Positions 1 to 11,609 of a stretch of 64,000 nt of DNA are shown here, one piece after another. Numbering within the stretch: position 1 is the first letter of the stretch; each line of letters starts with the position of its first letter. The DNA lies in the NCBI RefSeq assembly GCF_039555335.1, contig NC_092637.1:2438001-2502000 (forward strand), read 5' to 3'. The notes under the pieces are model-generated. The model saw only the letters and a list, made by a program, of their open reading frames with translations. It ran no database searches and was not told where the DNA came from. Both the position numbers and the translations under genes were made by a program. This stretch comes from Amphiura filiformis. Taxonomy: Eukaryota; Echinodermata; Ophiuroidea; Amphilepidida; Amphiuridae.

Positions 1-987
1 AAGTTGGTTACAGCTCGATTTAAATGCAAATGTTACATGGCAAGAGAAAATTATAGAGGGCTCCTGCAGTCCGTATAACAGTAATTCATATAACACCACT
101 GGTGCTCAGTTAGATTTATGCAAATTAAATTTTAATTAGCATAACGAAGTAAATATTCATAAATAAAAAGTAGCCGTTTCGTTGAATGTAAACTCAGTAC
201 ATGTATATAAACTTGCCATTGGTTTTTAGAAGGGAATCTGCCTTTATCCTTGCCCAACCCAAAAACGCTCAACGGTCCATGCAAATTAGCTGCTAGGCAA
301 GAACCCCCGGGATACTACCCGACCAGGGGAGCTCCGCAAACTAACCTGCGGTACTCATTACAAGTCAAGAGGCTGGGGGTGCAAAGCCTTACTGTAACCT
401 ACCCATAATGGGGAGCACCATTGGACACAACGTTACTAGGTCTTTCAAATATCTGCTTATACTCACATTTTTCTAAGATATAAATTTCATGGTGTTGAAA
501 CAGATTGTAGTCCAAAGTTGACAACTGTATATAATTTGCATTATTCATTAATCATTTGAATAACAATGGTCACGGGGTCACTCCAGCGGATTAAAGCAAG
601 TGAATAACCTACCAAACCACTTAAAATACAATTGTCAATTGAGATCAATTCTGTATTGATTTGATTAAATCACTTGCATTTGTCATTAAATAGACTCGCA
701 CGCAGGACACATAGGAAGAATATTACACTATCTCGAGGAGTTTTTATTTTGGGGAAAAACCCACAACTTTTACAAAATAATACATCAGTTTTTTCCATTT
801 TGTTTTTTGGAAAATGAATACACTTTTACAACAAATTCGTTTATTTTTCTCGCCGTATATGTAAGATAAACGGTTCAAAACAGACCATCACCATAGATAA
901 TCGATTATCTATGGTAATGATCTGTTTCTCACCCTTTATCTACTACATCACAAGGGGTATATCGTCTCTCATTGTCACAAAATAGTC
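1..987. other. Gene-free sequence
   Basis: AT-rich apart from a GC-richer, repeat-like block at about 255-440 of unknown nature. No exon recognised. It lies downstream of copy A; a minus-strand AATAAA near 0.84 kb is a possible polyadenylation signal. Confidence 0.5.
880..925. repeat. Palindrome
   Basis: Perfect 24-bp palindrome at 891-914 (CCATAGATAATC and its complement), extended to about 46 bp with two mismatches. Would form a cruciform or hairpin. No element ends were recognised. Confidence 0.8.
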
Positions 988-995
988 CCCACTAT

Positions 996-1232
996 CAATG
1001 GCGTACGGGTTGTGGCGCCCAGGGCTAAGGATAATGGCGCCCTCTATTCTTGAAACAATTGCTCAGAACGTGCGAAAAATTGCACAAATAGGGCCTACCA
1101 CTAATTAATTTTGGTTATCATTAAGTTGAATATCAGTCTTAAATTGAATTGTTAAATTCAGCGCCCCAGGGTGACGTCCAGGGCATGTGCTCTTGCCCCT
1201 CCCCCCACCCACCAACCGTCGCTACGCCACTG
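996..1232. mobile_element. hAT-type MITE with 8-bp TSD
   Basis: Ends CAATGGCGTA and, inverted, CAGTGGCGTAGC are flanked by perfect direct repeats CCCACTAT (988-995 and 1233-1240), the length expected for hAT. A related copy lies at 39792-40100, sharing the internal CTACCACTAATTAA block and the GCGCCCC runs. Confidence 0.7.
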
Positions 1233-1301
1233 CCCACTATTACAGTAAAGATACGACGATCTCAAAATGAAAATGTGAATCAAACTACTCGATGATTTCC
1301 G

Positions 1302-3465
1302 TTAGACCACTGCAGCACAACTCTGTACCTCCACTATCTTTTCCACGGGTGTGGTGGACACCTTAGAGTCTTTCAAGATAACAAACACCTTAGCTGTTTG
1401 CTTTCGTTTTACTAATTTGCATGAACATTGCCCAGTCGTAGCAGAATTGCAAATACTTGAAGTGCAATTTTCGTTGAAAGCCCATTGCACGCGATTGTTG
1501 ACCTGAAAAATTAATTCAAATACGAAAATAATAAGAAATAAATAAGAAAGAATGCAAATTCATACGTAATGAAATGTTGTGTGTGGATATTATAGCATCA
1601 AGACAGTTCAGTAGAACATTTCCTGCAGATCAAGACCCAGGTTGCGATGTTCCATACGCCCCACCCCTTGCACTCGGTCATTTGTCCGTTCATATGCACG
1701 TTCATACCGTATTATTTTTCTACGACATGGCATAGCTGGGCATTAACAGCAGAGACAAAAAAAATCATTTAGAAGCTGCTGACGAGGAAGCACCCAGAAA
1801 GCGAGTAACCTCCCTGTTGAAGCTGGCCCTCGATCTAATGGCTGGAATGTGGGCAGGTAGAGAATTCCATAATTGGGCTGTAGATGGTAGAAATGATCTT
1901 TCATGGCTGACAATGTTTGATCTTGGGACTTCCACTGCTAGGTCATGGGATCTCACAGATCGTCGCAACCTGGGGTCATGGACACGGATGTCTGGCATCA
2001 GCTGGCAAAATAATGATGCTGTATCTATTTTTATTATAACACATTGAACAGCATAAATATGGTATAATTTGGTTTATCTTTTAGTAATTATACCTGAACG
2101 AGTTGTCCAGAGCCTCCGTCAGCGAAAGCTACAAGCTGGGTAACTGACGTAACGCGAGAAGGGCAAATACGTGAAAACCCCGCTTGACGTTTACGTAACC
2201 CGTTACCAACGTCGTTAATCGATTCAAGTTCTTCCATTGACACAAAAATATCGGCTCCATATCTATAAATGTTCGATATTAAAAAGAAGATGTGCAACAT
2301 GAGTAAATGGGCCGTATGATAATAGATAGCACTGTTACAATTTTTATAAAAATATGAAGTAAAACAGTTAAACTAACCGCGGTACGTCAACACGCGTAAG
2401 GTCATTACAATGTCAATTGTATGCGACGCATTCAAATTTTGTAAACATCCACGTACGAAGGACTCATCCTAATTAATAGATAATACTGTGCTTTGGTAAA
2501 TGCAACAGCAAGAAAGATGGGTGATGAGCGATCCAAAGTAGTTGTACGTGCAGAAATTAAAAAAATTTCTCCTATTAACTTTAAGATACTTACACAAGAG
2601 AGGGGTAAAGACGACGACGATAACAACAACAACAAAACAAGTAAACAAACAAACAAATGACCATTACTTACTGTTCGATGATATCTTTCTCTTGTTCCGC
2701 GGTAAGGGTGACTAGAGGAATCGTATAAAACCGGGGATCTTGTAGCCAACTTACATCACTAAAAGTGTCTTTTATACCAGTCGCATTGGTCACATCAATA
2801 AGAATGGTCTTTAATGTAACTTGTGCCTTTTCGATCTGCAAAGAATTAATGGAGGGCATGCAACGGTATCAGTTCGCCAAACAATATCAGTAAATCGATC
2901 CAACCATGAATAGTCCAATTCATCTGCGCTGATTTCATGTTTCGTAATTGACGAGTGAGTTGTAACGACTGCATGCTGCTTACAAAAAACTTTAAAAGAA
3001 ACGTTTCTGAATTTCATCGACTTCAGACGCGAACTATAGTTTGATCAGCTCGTAGGCCTAATCGGCGGGCCTTATGACACCGCGGATTAATATCAATATA
3101 TTTTATTTCAAGAGTTGTAATACATTCTTTAACACGTAAAATCTAGACCGGATAGGTCAACTGTATCACTCTTAATGTGGATCTACTTTTCAGCGTAGTG
3201 GTAAATGCCCAACAATTGCCGTCGATTACGAACTGATCAAACCATAGTTTCTTTATCTCTTACTTTAAGTTATAGTGAGTTGTTTTGTATGTTATAATAA
3301 GTAATTTACCTGTTCGTTAACTAGCATCGATGTGAAACTTTTTATATCCTCTATCTTGATCTCACTCGTGGCTATGCCCCATCCTGCGAAACCACCAATA
3401 GTTAAAATCACTGCAATAATTACGGTGCCGCCTAAACAGATTGCACAATTCTTCTTAGAAACCAT
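1302..3465 (-). CDS. Ligand-like type II membrane protein, copy A
   Basis: Four exons: 3310-3465, 2672-2835, 2094-2262 and 1302-1502, joined by GT/AG introns of phase 0, 2 and 0; 229 residues. Seen: MVSKK start, hydrophobic segment at about residues 8-30, acidic linker with an NAT sequon, RKRQ dibasic site in exon 3, then a C-terminal domain with six cysteines (ICP, NENC, SIC, QC, SC, final QSC) ending in AAVV. The basic residues before the membrane segment suggest a type II signal anchor. The start is chosen because MVSK is shared by all three copies; a likely acceptor at 3491-3493 places a short 5'UTR in this exon. Cysteine spacing resembles neurotrophin/Spaetzle ligands, but the fold is inference. 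Copy A is the most divergent, and its cleavage site lacks the P4 arginine. The third intron contains a LINE relic and the first a MITE. The gene model is strong; the function is unknown. Confidence 0.8.
1765..2040 (-). pseudogene. LINE reverse transcriptase C-terminus relic
   Basis: The minus strand encodes SHERSFLPSTAQLWNSLPAH and flanking residues, the near-terminal LWNSLP signature common to CR1/L2/Jockey-type LINE ORF2 ends, then a stop. The fragment is 5'-truncated and sits in intron 3 of copy A. Confidence 0.65.
3034..3247. mobile_element. MITE in intron 1 of copy A
   Basis: Terminal inverted repeat of about 21 bp (CTATAGTTTGATCAGCTCGT and its near complement at 3227-3247). A second copy at 41063-41305 shares ends and interior (CACTCTTAA, GTGG/GGTCTACTTTTC). 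Confidence 0.65.
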
Positions 3466-3541
3466 GATGAATGCTTTATTTCTTACTCTCCTACGATCCA
3501 AACATATTAAATAGGATCATGGTTATAAATTCTACACAAAG

Positions 3542-3766
3542 CAGGGGTTATTTTCAAAAGTGTCTCACTGTCACGTTCGTGCAATGAGATAAAAGTGTTG
3601 ATGAAGTAGAGTGCGTTTCAAAAATAAAAATTACCTGAATGTGACCGTAAGAAAGGCTCTACCACTGTCTACTATTAAAGCATAATACACGGATTGTTAA
3701 TTGTCACTGCACGAATATTTTATGTCGGCACGAACGTGACAGTGAGACACGTTAAAATAGCCCCTG
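3542..3766. mobile_element. hAT MITE upstream of copy A
   Basis: 225 bp with inverted repeats of about 38 bp beginning CAGGGG(T/C)TATTTT and containing GTGTCTCACTGTCACGTTCG. Flanks ACACAAAG (3534-3541) and ACAGAAAG (3767-3774) are an 8-bp duplication with one mismatch. It lies 77 bp from the start codon of copy A, in the putative 5' intron or promoter. Confidence 0.8.
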
Positions 3767-4088
3767 ACAGAAAGACTTATTACAATGACAACGGGTTCCT
3801 GAGTTACAGAAGAGTTTATTCCTGCATTACTTTGACTGAAATATGTGACCTGCTACCACGAAGAAGCGTAAACTCGCAAATATATAAAATGTTACGAAAA
3901 GTCCTGCCTACTACGTTGGTGTTCTTTGTTTCACACGCACCTGTTCAAGCCAGAAGTATGTCTGCATGTCCTTTGAGAATCAGAATGGGGGCTCAATGGA
4001 CCATTCACGAAGGACATACTACTGGCCTGTACGGTCGTCTCGAAACTACCAACTTGTGACTCTACGCTCATTTCGTGGTAGCCGGTTA

Positions 4089-4352
4089 CAGATGAAGACC
4101 TGAGCGCAAGAAGACCGTAAGTCCTTGGCCCCTCAACATGTATACACATGTTACGTATAGTTTCTTAGGGTTTTATAATGTTTAATACAAGTTCCAGGAT
4201 AAAAACATCATGGAAGGTTGTGAAAGATTTGTTTTGGCCCCTGAACATGTATAAAACATTACCAAACTATACAAAACTATACGCAACTTTAGTGTATACA
4301 TGTTGAGAGGCCAAGTGGACTTACGGTCTTCTTGCGCTCAGATCTTCAGATG
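4089..4352. mobile_element. Foldback MITE
   Basis: Inverted arms of about 57 bp (GAGCGCAAGAAGACCGTAAG at the left, its complement near 4320-4340) with TA next to both ends. Interior AT-rich, no coding capacity. Confidence 0.7.
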
Positions 4353-5337
4353 TATGCCTATTATGTGGCGACAAATAGAGTATGTATCTTTCCCTCACCA
4401 ACGATTATAGTTATCCATGCATTCATTACACCGTACGAATATAATTTATGAGAATTTGAGGGAGTCTTAATACATGTATCAAAGTGGTGGTTCGGCCCTT
4501 TTTCAACCATATTATAACCAAATATTGAAACGTTTTTATTTGTGTTGCCAATAACACCGTCGAACTAAATCGTAATTATTCGTAACCTTTATTTACATTA
4601 AGTGTTGTACTATTTTGGAACGGTGAATACACGCCTTCAGGAAACAATTACACGACGCTGAATTGCTTTCCAGTATGGGATGTGTGCTAAAGACAAGGCC
4701 ATAGGAATCACGGGAAAACATCTAATGTATATTGCACATTCGTGATCCCAATTTCGTTTTCAATTTATTTGACTGAGAAATCAAAAGGTATAAATAGAAT
4801 AGAGCAATACTCGACATAAATGATCACCAAAAAGCCCCGGTAAAATGATTTTCATTATCTTCATTATGGCCCCAACTTTTCCAATACGCTTACACCACCC
4901 TTTGTTGAATAACTTAAGTTTTTCTTATGATATTATAAATATGTGTTTTTATATTTAAAAGGTGCCTCATAAATTTTTGATCTGCCAAAAGTTGCTTGGC
5001 ACATCCCTCTTGGTTTATCAAAAATATATCCCCCGCCCCCGCCACATTATTCTCAGCCCCTCCCTAGGGCTAGTAATAATACCTGATATATTTCATTACT
5101 TATAATTAGTTATTTATTTTTTTTATTTTTTTTTTTATTTCAACCAAATTCTACAATTCTTATTATAGCCTATAGGCTATAATTCTCATTATAGCCTACA
5201 TGTAATACAATACTTTGGTTTTCATTTGAAAATATGTGTACTGGCCAACACAGTTGATAATCATATACTTATATATCGCCCCGCACTACCACGTTCACGC
5301 GGTACCTATGCATTGAACCATAGATATCAAAGAAAGG

Positions 5338-5530
5338 CTGATCACTCGCATCTGTAAGATTAGTATCTTTGGAAAGAGCGGTATTGTATTCAATCTATGT
5401 TTGCTGACATATACAGGTGATTAGTGCAATCTGCTTGTAGTGCAGGGCGATTTACTCAAAAAATGTATTCATCTATTGCTATGGTAATTAATCTGAGTAT
5501 TACGTCACTTCTACGGCGAATATGTACCTC
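5338..5530. repeat. Dispersed repeat, copy 1
   Basis: CTGTAAGATTAGTATCTTTG ... CTGCTTGTAGTGCAGGG ... CACTTCTACGGCGAAT; same order at 52331-52530. No ends or coding capacity seen. Confidence 0.6.
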
Positions 5531-5920
5531 AATTTGGTGCGACATGTTTCTTATTTGATAGATTATTTCAAAGCATTAATGGTTTAAAAATCTCTTAATG
5601 GCCTGACCCCACATTATCTTGTAAAAATGTTTAACCATGTATGTACAACTCATAATGTTAACACAAAACAGGCTGCTGCTGGTCAGTTGACTTTGCCACT
5701 TTTAGTTAATGGCCATGACATGTTATGTTTTAAATCAGCATTCAGTTATAGTGTGCGCACTTTGAAACGTATTACAAAAATGTATTTTCACCGGTTTAAA
5801 TTAATTGGGTATAATGTATAATGTTGTATATAATATCTTGAAATTTATATGCTACTGACTTATTATATGTGTTTAAAAATGATTACTGAACATGTTCATC
5901 AGAACTGTTATTGAAAATAG

Positions 5921-6217
5921 AGACGAATTTCATAGTTCTAGTCCAATAAAACAGCACTTACTGTAGACGTTTCAAAATCTGTGAGATTTCTTTATCAACA
6001 CTGATGTTGTTGTGACGGCCTTCTGTGTGCAACTCGTTGTTGCTTAGCAACTTGGTTCTTCAGGAGATCGTCAAACATGTGAGTTAGGTTGTATTGCCCC
6101 GCTAGTTGTACACAGAAGGTCGTCACAACAACATCAGTGTTGATAAAGAAATTTGACAGATTTCGAAACGTCCACAGTAGGTGCTGTTTTATTGGACTAG
6201 AACTATGAAATTCGTCT
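5921..6217 (-). mobile_element. Short Penelope-like fragment with inverted ends
   Basis: Two arms of about 115 bp (5921-6035 and 6103-6217) are inverted copies with few mismatches. On the minus strand the centre reads AGQYNLTHMFDDLLKNQVA and continues to a stop, resembling the end of a Penelope endonuclease ORF. A small stem precedes GAAACG, as in Penelope 3' ends. The whole looks like a severely 5'-truncated copy carrying an inverted copy of its own 3' end. It interrupts a LINE relic. It could alternatively be a foldback MITE. Confidence 0.5.
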
Positions 6218-6435
6218 TTAGTGCTTTATATGATATTTTTATGACTCAGTGTTCATTTAATAATGGTATTATATAAGTTTGAATAATTATTGTAAATTGT
6301 ACAAATGTATTTTCTTAAGATTTACATTCTACTGGCATATGATATATGCGTTAATAATTGCTATGAGATGTTTGTATAATTATGTTCTTTGTAAAGTTCT
6401 ATAATCTTTTTATGTATTTTGCAGGGTAAACATGT

Positions 6436-6437
6436 TG

Positions 6438-6472
<35 letters not shown>

Positions 6473-6534
6473 ATATATAAATATATAAATAAATATATAA
6501 ATAAATATATAAATAAATAAATAAAATAAATAAA
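6436..6534. repeat. (AAAT)n microsatellite
   Basis: About 99 bp of AAAT units with AT interruptions; probably the expanded tail of the LINE relic just upstream. Confidence 0.9.
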
Positions 6535-8940
6535 CATAAACACATTATGAGATGTTAAACAGATGTTAATATTTAAAAAAAGAATTAAGTAATAGCAAAA
6601 ACTTACCTGATATTCGATTTTCGTCCGGTATAATGATGAAAATGAGTGATTATCAGGGTTATCGTAAAATCACATCTGTTGTTATGAACTGTATGCTGGT
6701 AATAGGCCTCAATATAACAAGTCCAATTTTTGAGATATTTTTATCAAAATATGAGTAGCTACCTTAACATCCACTTAACCAACAATGCACTTGTTTGAGC
6801 TCATTTTAATGCATTTTTTTAGAATTTTTAAAGAAACTATTGAACTTGTTGTCTGCAGTTCATACCCATGTGGAAAGTATTGACATTCACAAATACTGCG
6901 GTGTTATTTTGGAAAGAGACGGATTTCCTAAAATAAACGACATTAAATGACATTGTGGACCACAATGGCCTCGTCCCAATGGCATAGTTCAATAACCTCA
7001 TTTAAACAATCATAGTGCAAAATTTGACCTCAAGTTTCAGAGTATGAGTTTTTGTACCCAAATTTTCAAAGGTCATTCAATGAATGTGCCAATGTATAGG
7101 GGTTAAAGAACTCTGCCTTGATAGATGAGCATGTGATGGATCCTAGTGCGACTTAAGGAAGCAATGGCACGGCAATACCTTGATATCCATATGGTGTATG
7201 TTTTAAACAGAAGGCTCAGTATACACTCCTTAGTCCCTACACTCTAAATAATAAAAGTAAGACTTACTCAATATTGAGTAAAAGGGTGACATATCATAGA
7301 GCTCAATACTGATTAAATTGATCCCAAACAATAGACCCATAGAGTAAAAAACATTATTTTGTTTTAATTTTAACCCTATAACTACACTGGGCCATATGGG
7401 ACTACAAAGGGGGGCGGGCGGTTCGTAACCCATCCAACCCCACATTTTCAAATCTAAACGTCACATGCCGTTATATCGTGTTCTAATGGATACAGGGTGT
7501 CCCCGAAAGTACTATATCGTCGGAAACTTAATTGTCTGGGTATTTTAACGCCAGAACTAAACATAACTTAATAACTGGTGTGGTTGACATATACATGCAT
7601 TTGGAATTTTGACAATTGAAATCTAACTGACATTATTTTCAAGGTATCGTCATTACGCATTCGAAAAGACTCTCTTTGCCAAATGTGTGGCGCACAAATG
7701 GTTGAAAAAAGATTAATTAAAGTAATGGCTGTAGTGTAAATACATTAAGTGCGAAACAGAGTGAACATTCAGTTTGTCCACACACACGACAATATTTAAC
7801 TCGAGATATAAATTGATATATTGGTTTAGCACTTTTCAATGTAAAACGATGTTAACAAAATCTATACTGCCAATTTTTGTTCGAAGCTACCTTACACACT
7901 GTTTCAAATTGCCCAGAAATGGGAGGAATCTGCCATGTTTTCTGTGAATTTTTGCCTAGAAACATTGATAACAGGTTCAAAATTGATGGTGCATATCAAT
8001 GACCAAAGTCAATAGTTTGATATATATTTGAGCATGATCAAGGTATTAGGAAAGGTAAGGTCTTAGGAAATTATGTAAATAGGCTTGTTTATTTGATGTT
8101 GCATTTTAACTCACGCACTTTTTTTGGACGCCAAGATTTCATAAATTTCCCCCGCGCCGAATTTTCCAACAACTTTGGTATGTTGAATACTCCAAATAAA
8201 TAATTTTATTGTAATTCAGCGGAGGTTTGACGTAATCTTGCCTTTTTGGACACTAAAAGCCATTCGATTTTTAGCAAGCACAATGAGATGGGTACCGATT
8301 TTATACCGAATTGTGAAAACAAATTTCAAATGCACGACCCTGAGAATTTTTGGCAGGGCGAGAGGGGTATCGGAGGCAAGCGATTTTTGGCAGGCCAAGA
8401 GGTGCCGGTGGTGGACAATTTAGAAATGTTACCCCCTCATAATTGTTTCACAGCCCCTAACAAATAAGCGTCCTTAACAACAAGTCAAAATTAGACAAAT
8501 ATGCGAAAAGGACACTGTCACCGTTTTGTTTTCATTGATGCTTTTTATTTCACATTATCCATAGTCATATCGCATAGCTAAAAATGAAACATATTTTAGG
8601 ATCAATCAAACCAGTATACAAGAGTATTTACCCTCAAAGAAATTAAAATGAAATACTATATATTTTAAAATTTTAAACATGCTACACACATACTGATTAT
8701 TTTTAAAACATTGCATTCTGTGACATCAATAAAAATTTATCATATAAACAATATTATATTGTTACAACAACACAATGGCACACAACCATGTATCACACAC
8801 TACTTAAATTTTAACCACCAATATATTGGCCTATACGTGATGTGCTACAACATATTTACTTGAAGCTGCTCTTTAATTTGCAAAAAAGGTATGTTTTAAT
8901 AACTTTGTGAACGTTTGTATGGTGGACCCTGGCGTATCTC
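6535..8940. other. Gene-free sequence
   Basis: No coding exon recognised. Contains a decayed CAGGGTGTCCCCGAAAG mariner-like end near 7.49 kb and a short CCTGCCAAAAATCGCTTG repeat near 8.34-8.40 kb. Confidence 0.5.
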
Positions 8941-9110
8941 ATAGGCAAGGACAGGCGATTTGCGCGGAACTTTTTTTCCGCGCAATTCCGCGCAATTGGC
9001 TATTTCTTTTCCTATGGGCAGGGATAGATGATTTGCACTGAAAAAAGAGTTCCGCGCAATTCCGCGCAATTTGCTATTTTTTTCCGCGCAAATCACCTGT
9101 CCCTGCTCAT
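8941..9110. mobile_element. Short TIR element with GCGCAATT repeats
   Basis: Ends ATAGGCAAGGACAGG and, inverted, ATGAGCAGGGACAGG continue into GATTTGCGCGGAA on both sides. The interior holds repeated TTCCGCGCAATTCCGCGCAA blocks. Confidence 0.55.
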
Positions 9111-9574
9111 AGGTTAATTATTCCACAGCGCAGGTCTAAAGACTCAGTATTAAATACCAGAAATTAGAGCTGAGCAGTGCTTGGAAAAAAGCAGTGACCT
9201 GATTGGCAATTGTATTGCCGTTTTTCAGCAATTTTCTTGATTTTCTAATATTCTAAATTTAAAATTGTGACGTGGTATATCGACAGGATACACTTTTGGG
9301 CAGGATCATAAATGGAGTAGCCACAAATCTATCCGGTGTGATTTTTTCACAATTTGGGTTTGTTGCAAATTTGTGATGTTAATAATGTTTAAAATATTGT
9401 CTGATATTGTAGACCGGAATATAACTGGTATCTTGTATTTTTCAGACATTTTTCAATGTACATTTGCACGAACATAATTGTCAATAATATTTTTTTACTT
9501 ATTACCTTCGCTTAGGAATGTCCGAGAGCAAAACATCTCTTTATTTAAGATAATTATAGAAACGGTGCCCAAAA

Positions 9575-9700
9575 TATCTGTGCCAAAATTGCTTGCCCCC
9601 CCCTTTCGACCTGCCAAAAATCGCTTGACCCCCCCTTTCGACCTGCCAAAAATGCTTGCCCCCCCGTTTGGCCTGCCAAAAATCTTTGCCCCCCTATAAT
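9575..9700. repeat. Tandem repeat, about 32-bp unit
   Basis: Four degenerate units of CCTGCCAAAAATCGCTTG followed by a C-rich run. The same CCTGCCAAAAATCGCTTG word occurs inverted near 8.34-8.40 kb. Confidence 0.7.
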
Positions 9701-10165
9701 TCACCCCGCGGGGTACACATAATTATTGCACCACCCCTAAGTACTTACAGTGGTGTAGGCGGGTTGAAGCCAGAGGTAAATTTCCCTCACACACATACCC
9801 CACTCGCACATTAAATTCTCGTCTACGCCACTAGGTACGTATACAGTAATTGCAGTGGATCTCATCAAGTGGAAAACGCGAATAATAATCATGGTATTGT
9901 CAATGTTATGATCTAATGATCTGTGTTTATTACACAGGTCATTCGAAGTTCAATGCAAGTAAAGGCCAACTAATTATAATTACAAATTCGTGTTCCGTCT
10001 TCTTAGTTTGGAACAGTGAGGAGGGAGGGAGTATTTTTTGTTTGTTTGTTTTTGTTTTTGTTGTCTTTTTTGTTTTGTTTTTTGCTTCTTTTTTTTTTTG
10101 TAATTGGCATTGATACAGCAGTTTTTAGTAAAAGTTACATAACTAGCAGTTTTCGAGGAAATGAT

Positions 10166-10438
10166 TACAATCCAGGAAAAAAAGGTTGGCACACTTTGCC
10201 TGTCTTTTGGTATACCAATGGCCCCGCTCCCCCAATTCAATGTTGGACCAAGCAATGCTGTCAACAGGTCCGTGGGACCATTCAACATTATAAGATGGGG
10301 AGTGGGGAATGGTGAGATATAGGGGGTCTGTACTTCACATATATTGCAAGCATATTTCACTCGCCTAACCAATTTTGGTAGGGCACACATTTCCATTGTT
10401 TAGTGCAAGTGTGCCAACTATTTTTTTCCTGGATTATA
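10166..10438. mobile_element. TIR element (AATCCAGGAAAAAAA ends)
   Basis: Inverted ends of about 33 bp: AATCCAGGAAAAAAAGGTTG and, from the right, AATCCAGGAAAAAAATAGTT, both followed by GCACACTT. About 273 bp, non-coding. Confidence 0.65.
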
Positions 10439-11472
10439 GGTCATTTTTGTATTTTAAGATTAAGGGGGTTACACCCCTTTTAGTGTGCCACAAAAATACT
10501 TGAGTGATTCACGTGAACTAATGAACTGGTTTATCGGCAATAGGATTTACTAAAGTATTAAAAACTTGAATTCAATATGAAAATTGAACAATTATGATCT
10601 GATCTCAGTAAGTCAAAGGGGCCTTTATGTGGCCTAATCTATGTACTTGAATTTATTATTCTTTTTTATTATTACCTTCAAATGTTGGTAAAAGTTGAAC
10701 GGGAATGAGATATCACCCCCACCAAAAAAAGTGTAATTTCTTCAGGACTTGTTCCTTTTTTATTCATGGTGTACAAGGTGAAGTTGAAAGGTTACCGACT
10801 GTTCTTTCCTCAAAGCTTTGTTAAATGTGTTTACATTACATTGCGGGTAACTTATTGTACAGGTTAAGTCAAACAAAGGTGCAACAGAGCAAAAAAATTG
10901 ACATTTATGTAAGAACCAAGTTGAACTTTCCCATTATTGAAATTTTCTATAAATGTCACACTAAATAGTCACCTAATGACGTAGCTCGCTACTACCGTTT
11001 CATTTTTATGAGTCCTTTTCCTGCGATATCCAATTCCATTATTTGTCCACGAAGTACCGGCTCTGAAACTGATTTAAGGTTGATTTTTGCGTTATTTTAA
11101 TTTCTTTCTTTTTTTCCTGTTCAAATAAACTTTCAAACATTGTTTTAGGTCCTTCATACCTCACTCGTCTCCAGCTCCATTTTTTTAAATCCCAATATGT
11201 CCAACTTACCGGTTGTTTTTTAATTCACTCCACTTCAATTTGCGCGCATTTCATTTCGACATTTGAAAACCCCGCCTACAAATTTATATGTTGTTGATAG
11301 CTTGAAAATATAAATAACAACAAATAATGTTTCTTTAGAATATACCTTTATTTTTTTCAAAACGGATTTTTTGGCATATTTGTAATACTTACACATGTTC
11401 CAACGTCAATCTATGAGCAAACTGTCAAATTCGCCCTATTTGTAGTAAAACTGGGTGATTTTCTGTTGGTCC

Positions 11473-11510
11473 GACATATTATCATAATTTCTAGATTATG
11501 ATAATATGTC
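11473..11510. repeat. Hairpin
   Basis: 16-bp perfect arms GACATATTATCATAAT and complement around a 6-nt loop, inside the long mariner-like copy. Confidence 0.8.
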
Positions 11511-11530
11511 AGAACGACTCGCAAATCGTA

Positions 11531-11609
11531 GTCTCCTACGAAGCCAGTTTGGTTACGCTCCCTCCACATGTGGAGGGAGCATAACCAAACTGGCTGCATA
11601 GGAGACTAA
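11531..11609. repeat. Palindrome of a dispersed family
   Basis: AGTCTCCTACGAAGCCAGTT...GGTTACGCTCC faces its complement around CACATGTG. Related half- or whole palindromes occur at 29885-29945, 32160-32195 and 42587-42632. Confidence 0.75.

Larger units (their letters stand above)
5555..6534 (+). pseudogene. LINE 3' end relic with AAAT tail
   Basis: 5580-5770 encodes TPHYLVKMFNHVCTTHNVNT and a following basic stretch, typical of the last residues of a non-LTR reverse transcriptase ORF; earlier codons (RLFQSINGLK) are in a broken frame. The 3' UTR is split by the Penelope fragment at 5921-6217 and ends in an AAATA microsatellite (6436-6534). Non-functional. Confidence 0.55.

Noticed and set aside
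297-440. snRNA-like GC-rich block
   Set aside because: Only a superficial likeness to U1 at its start; the rest does not follow.
9980-10396. 138-codon minus-strand frame
   Set aside because: Largely covers a GTTT-rich tract and a TIR element; no protein features.
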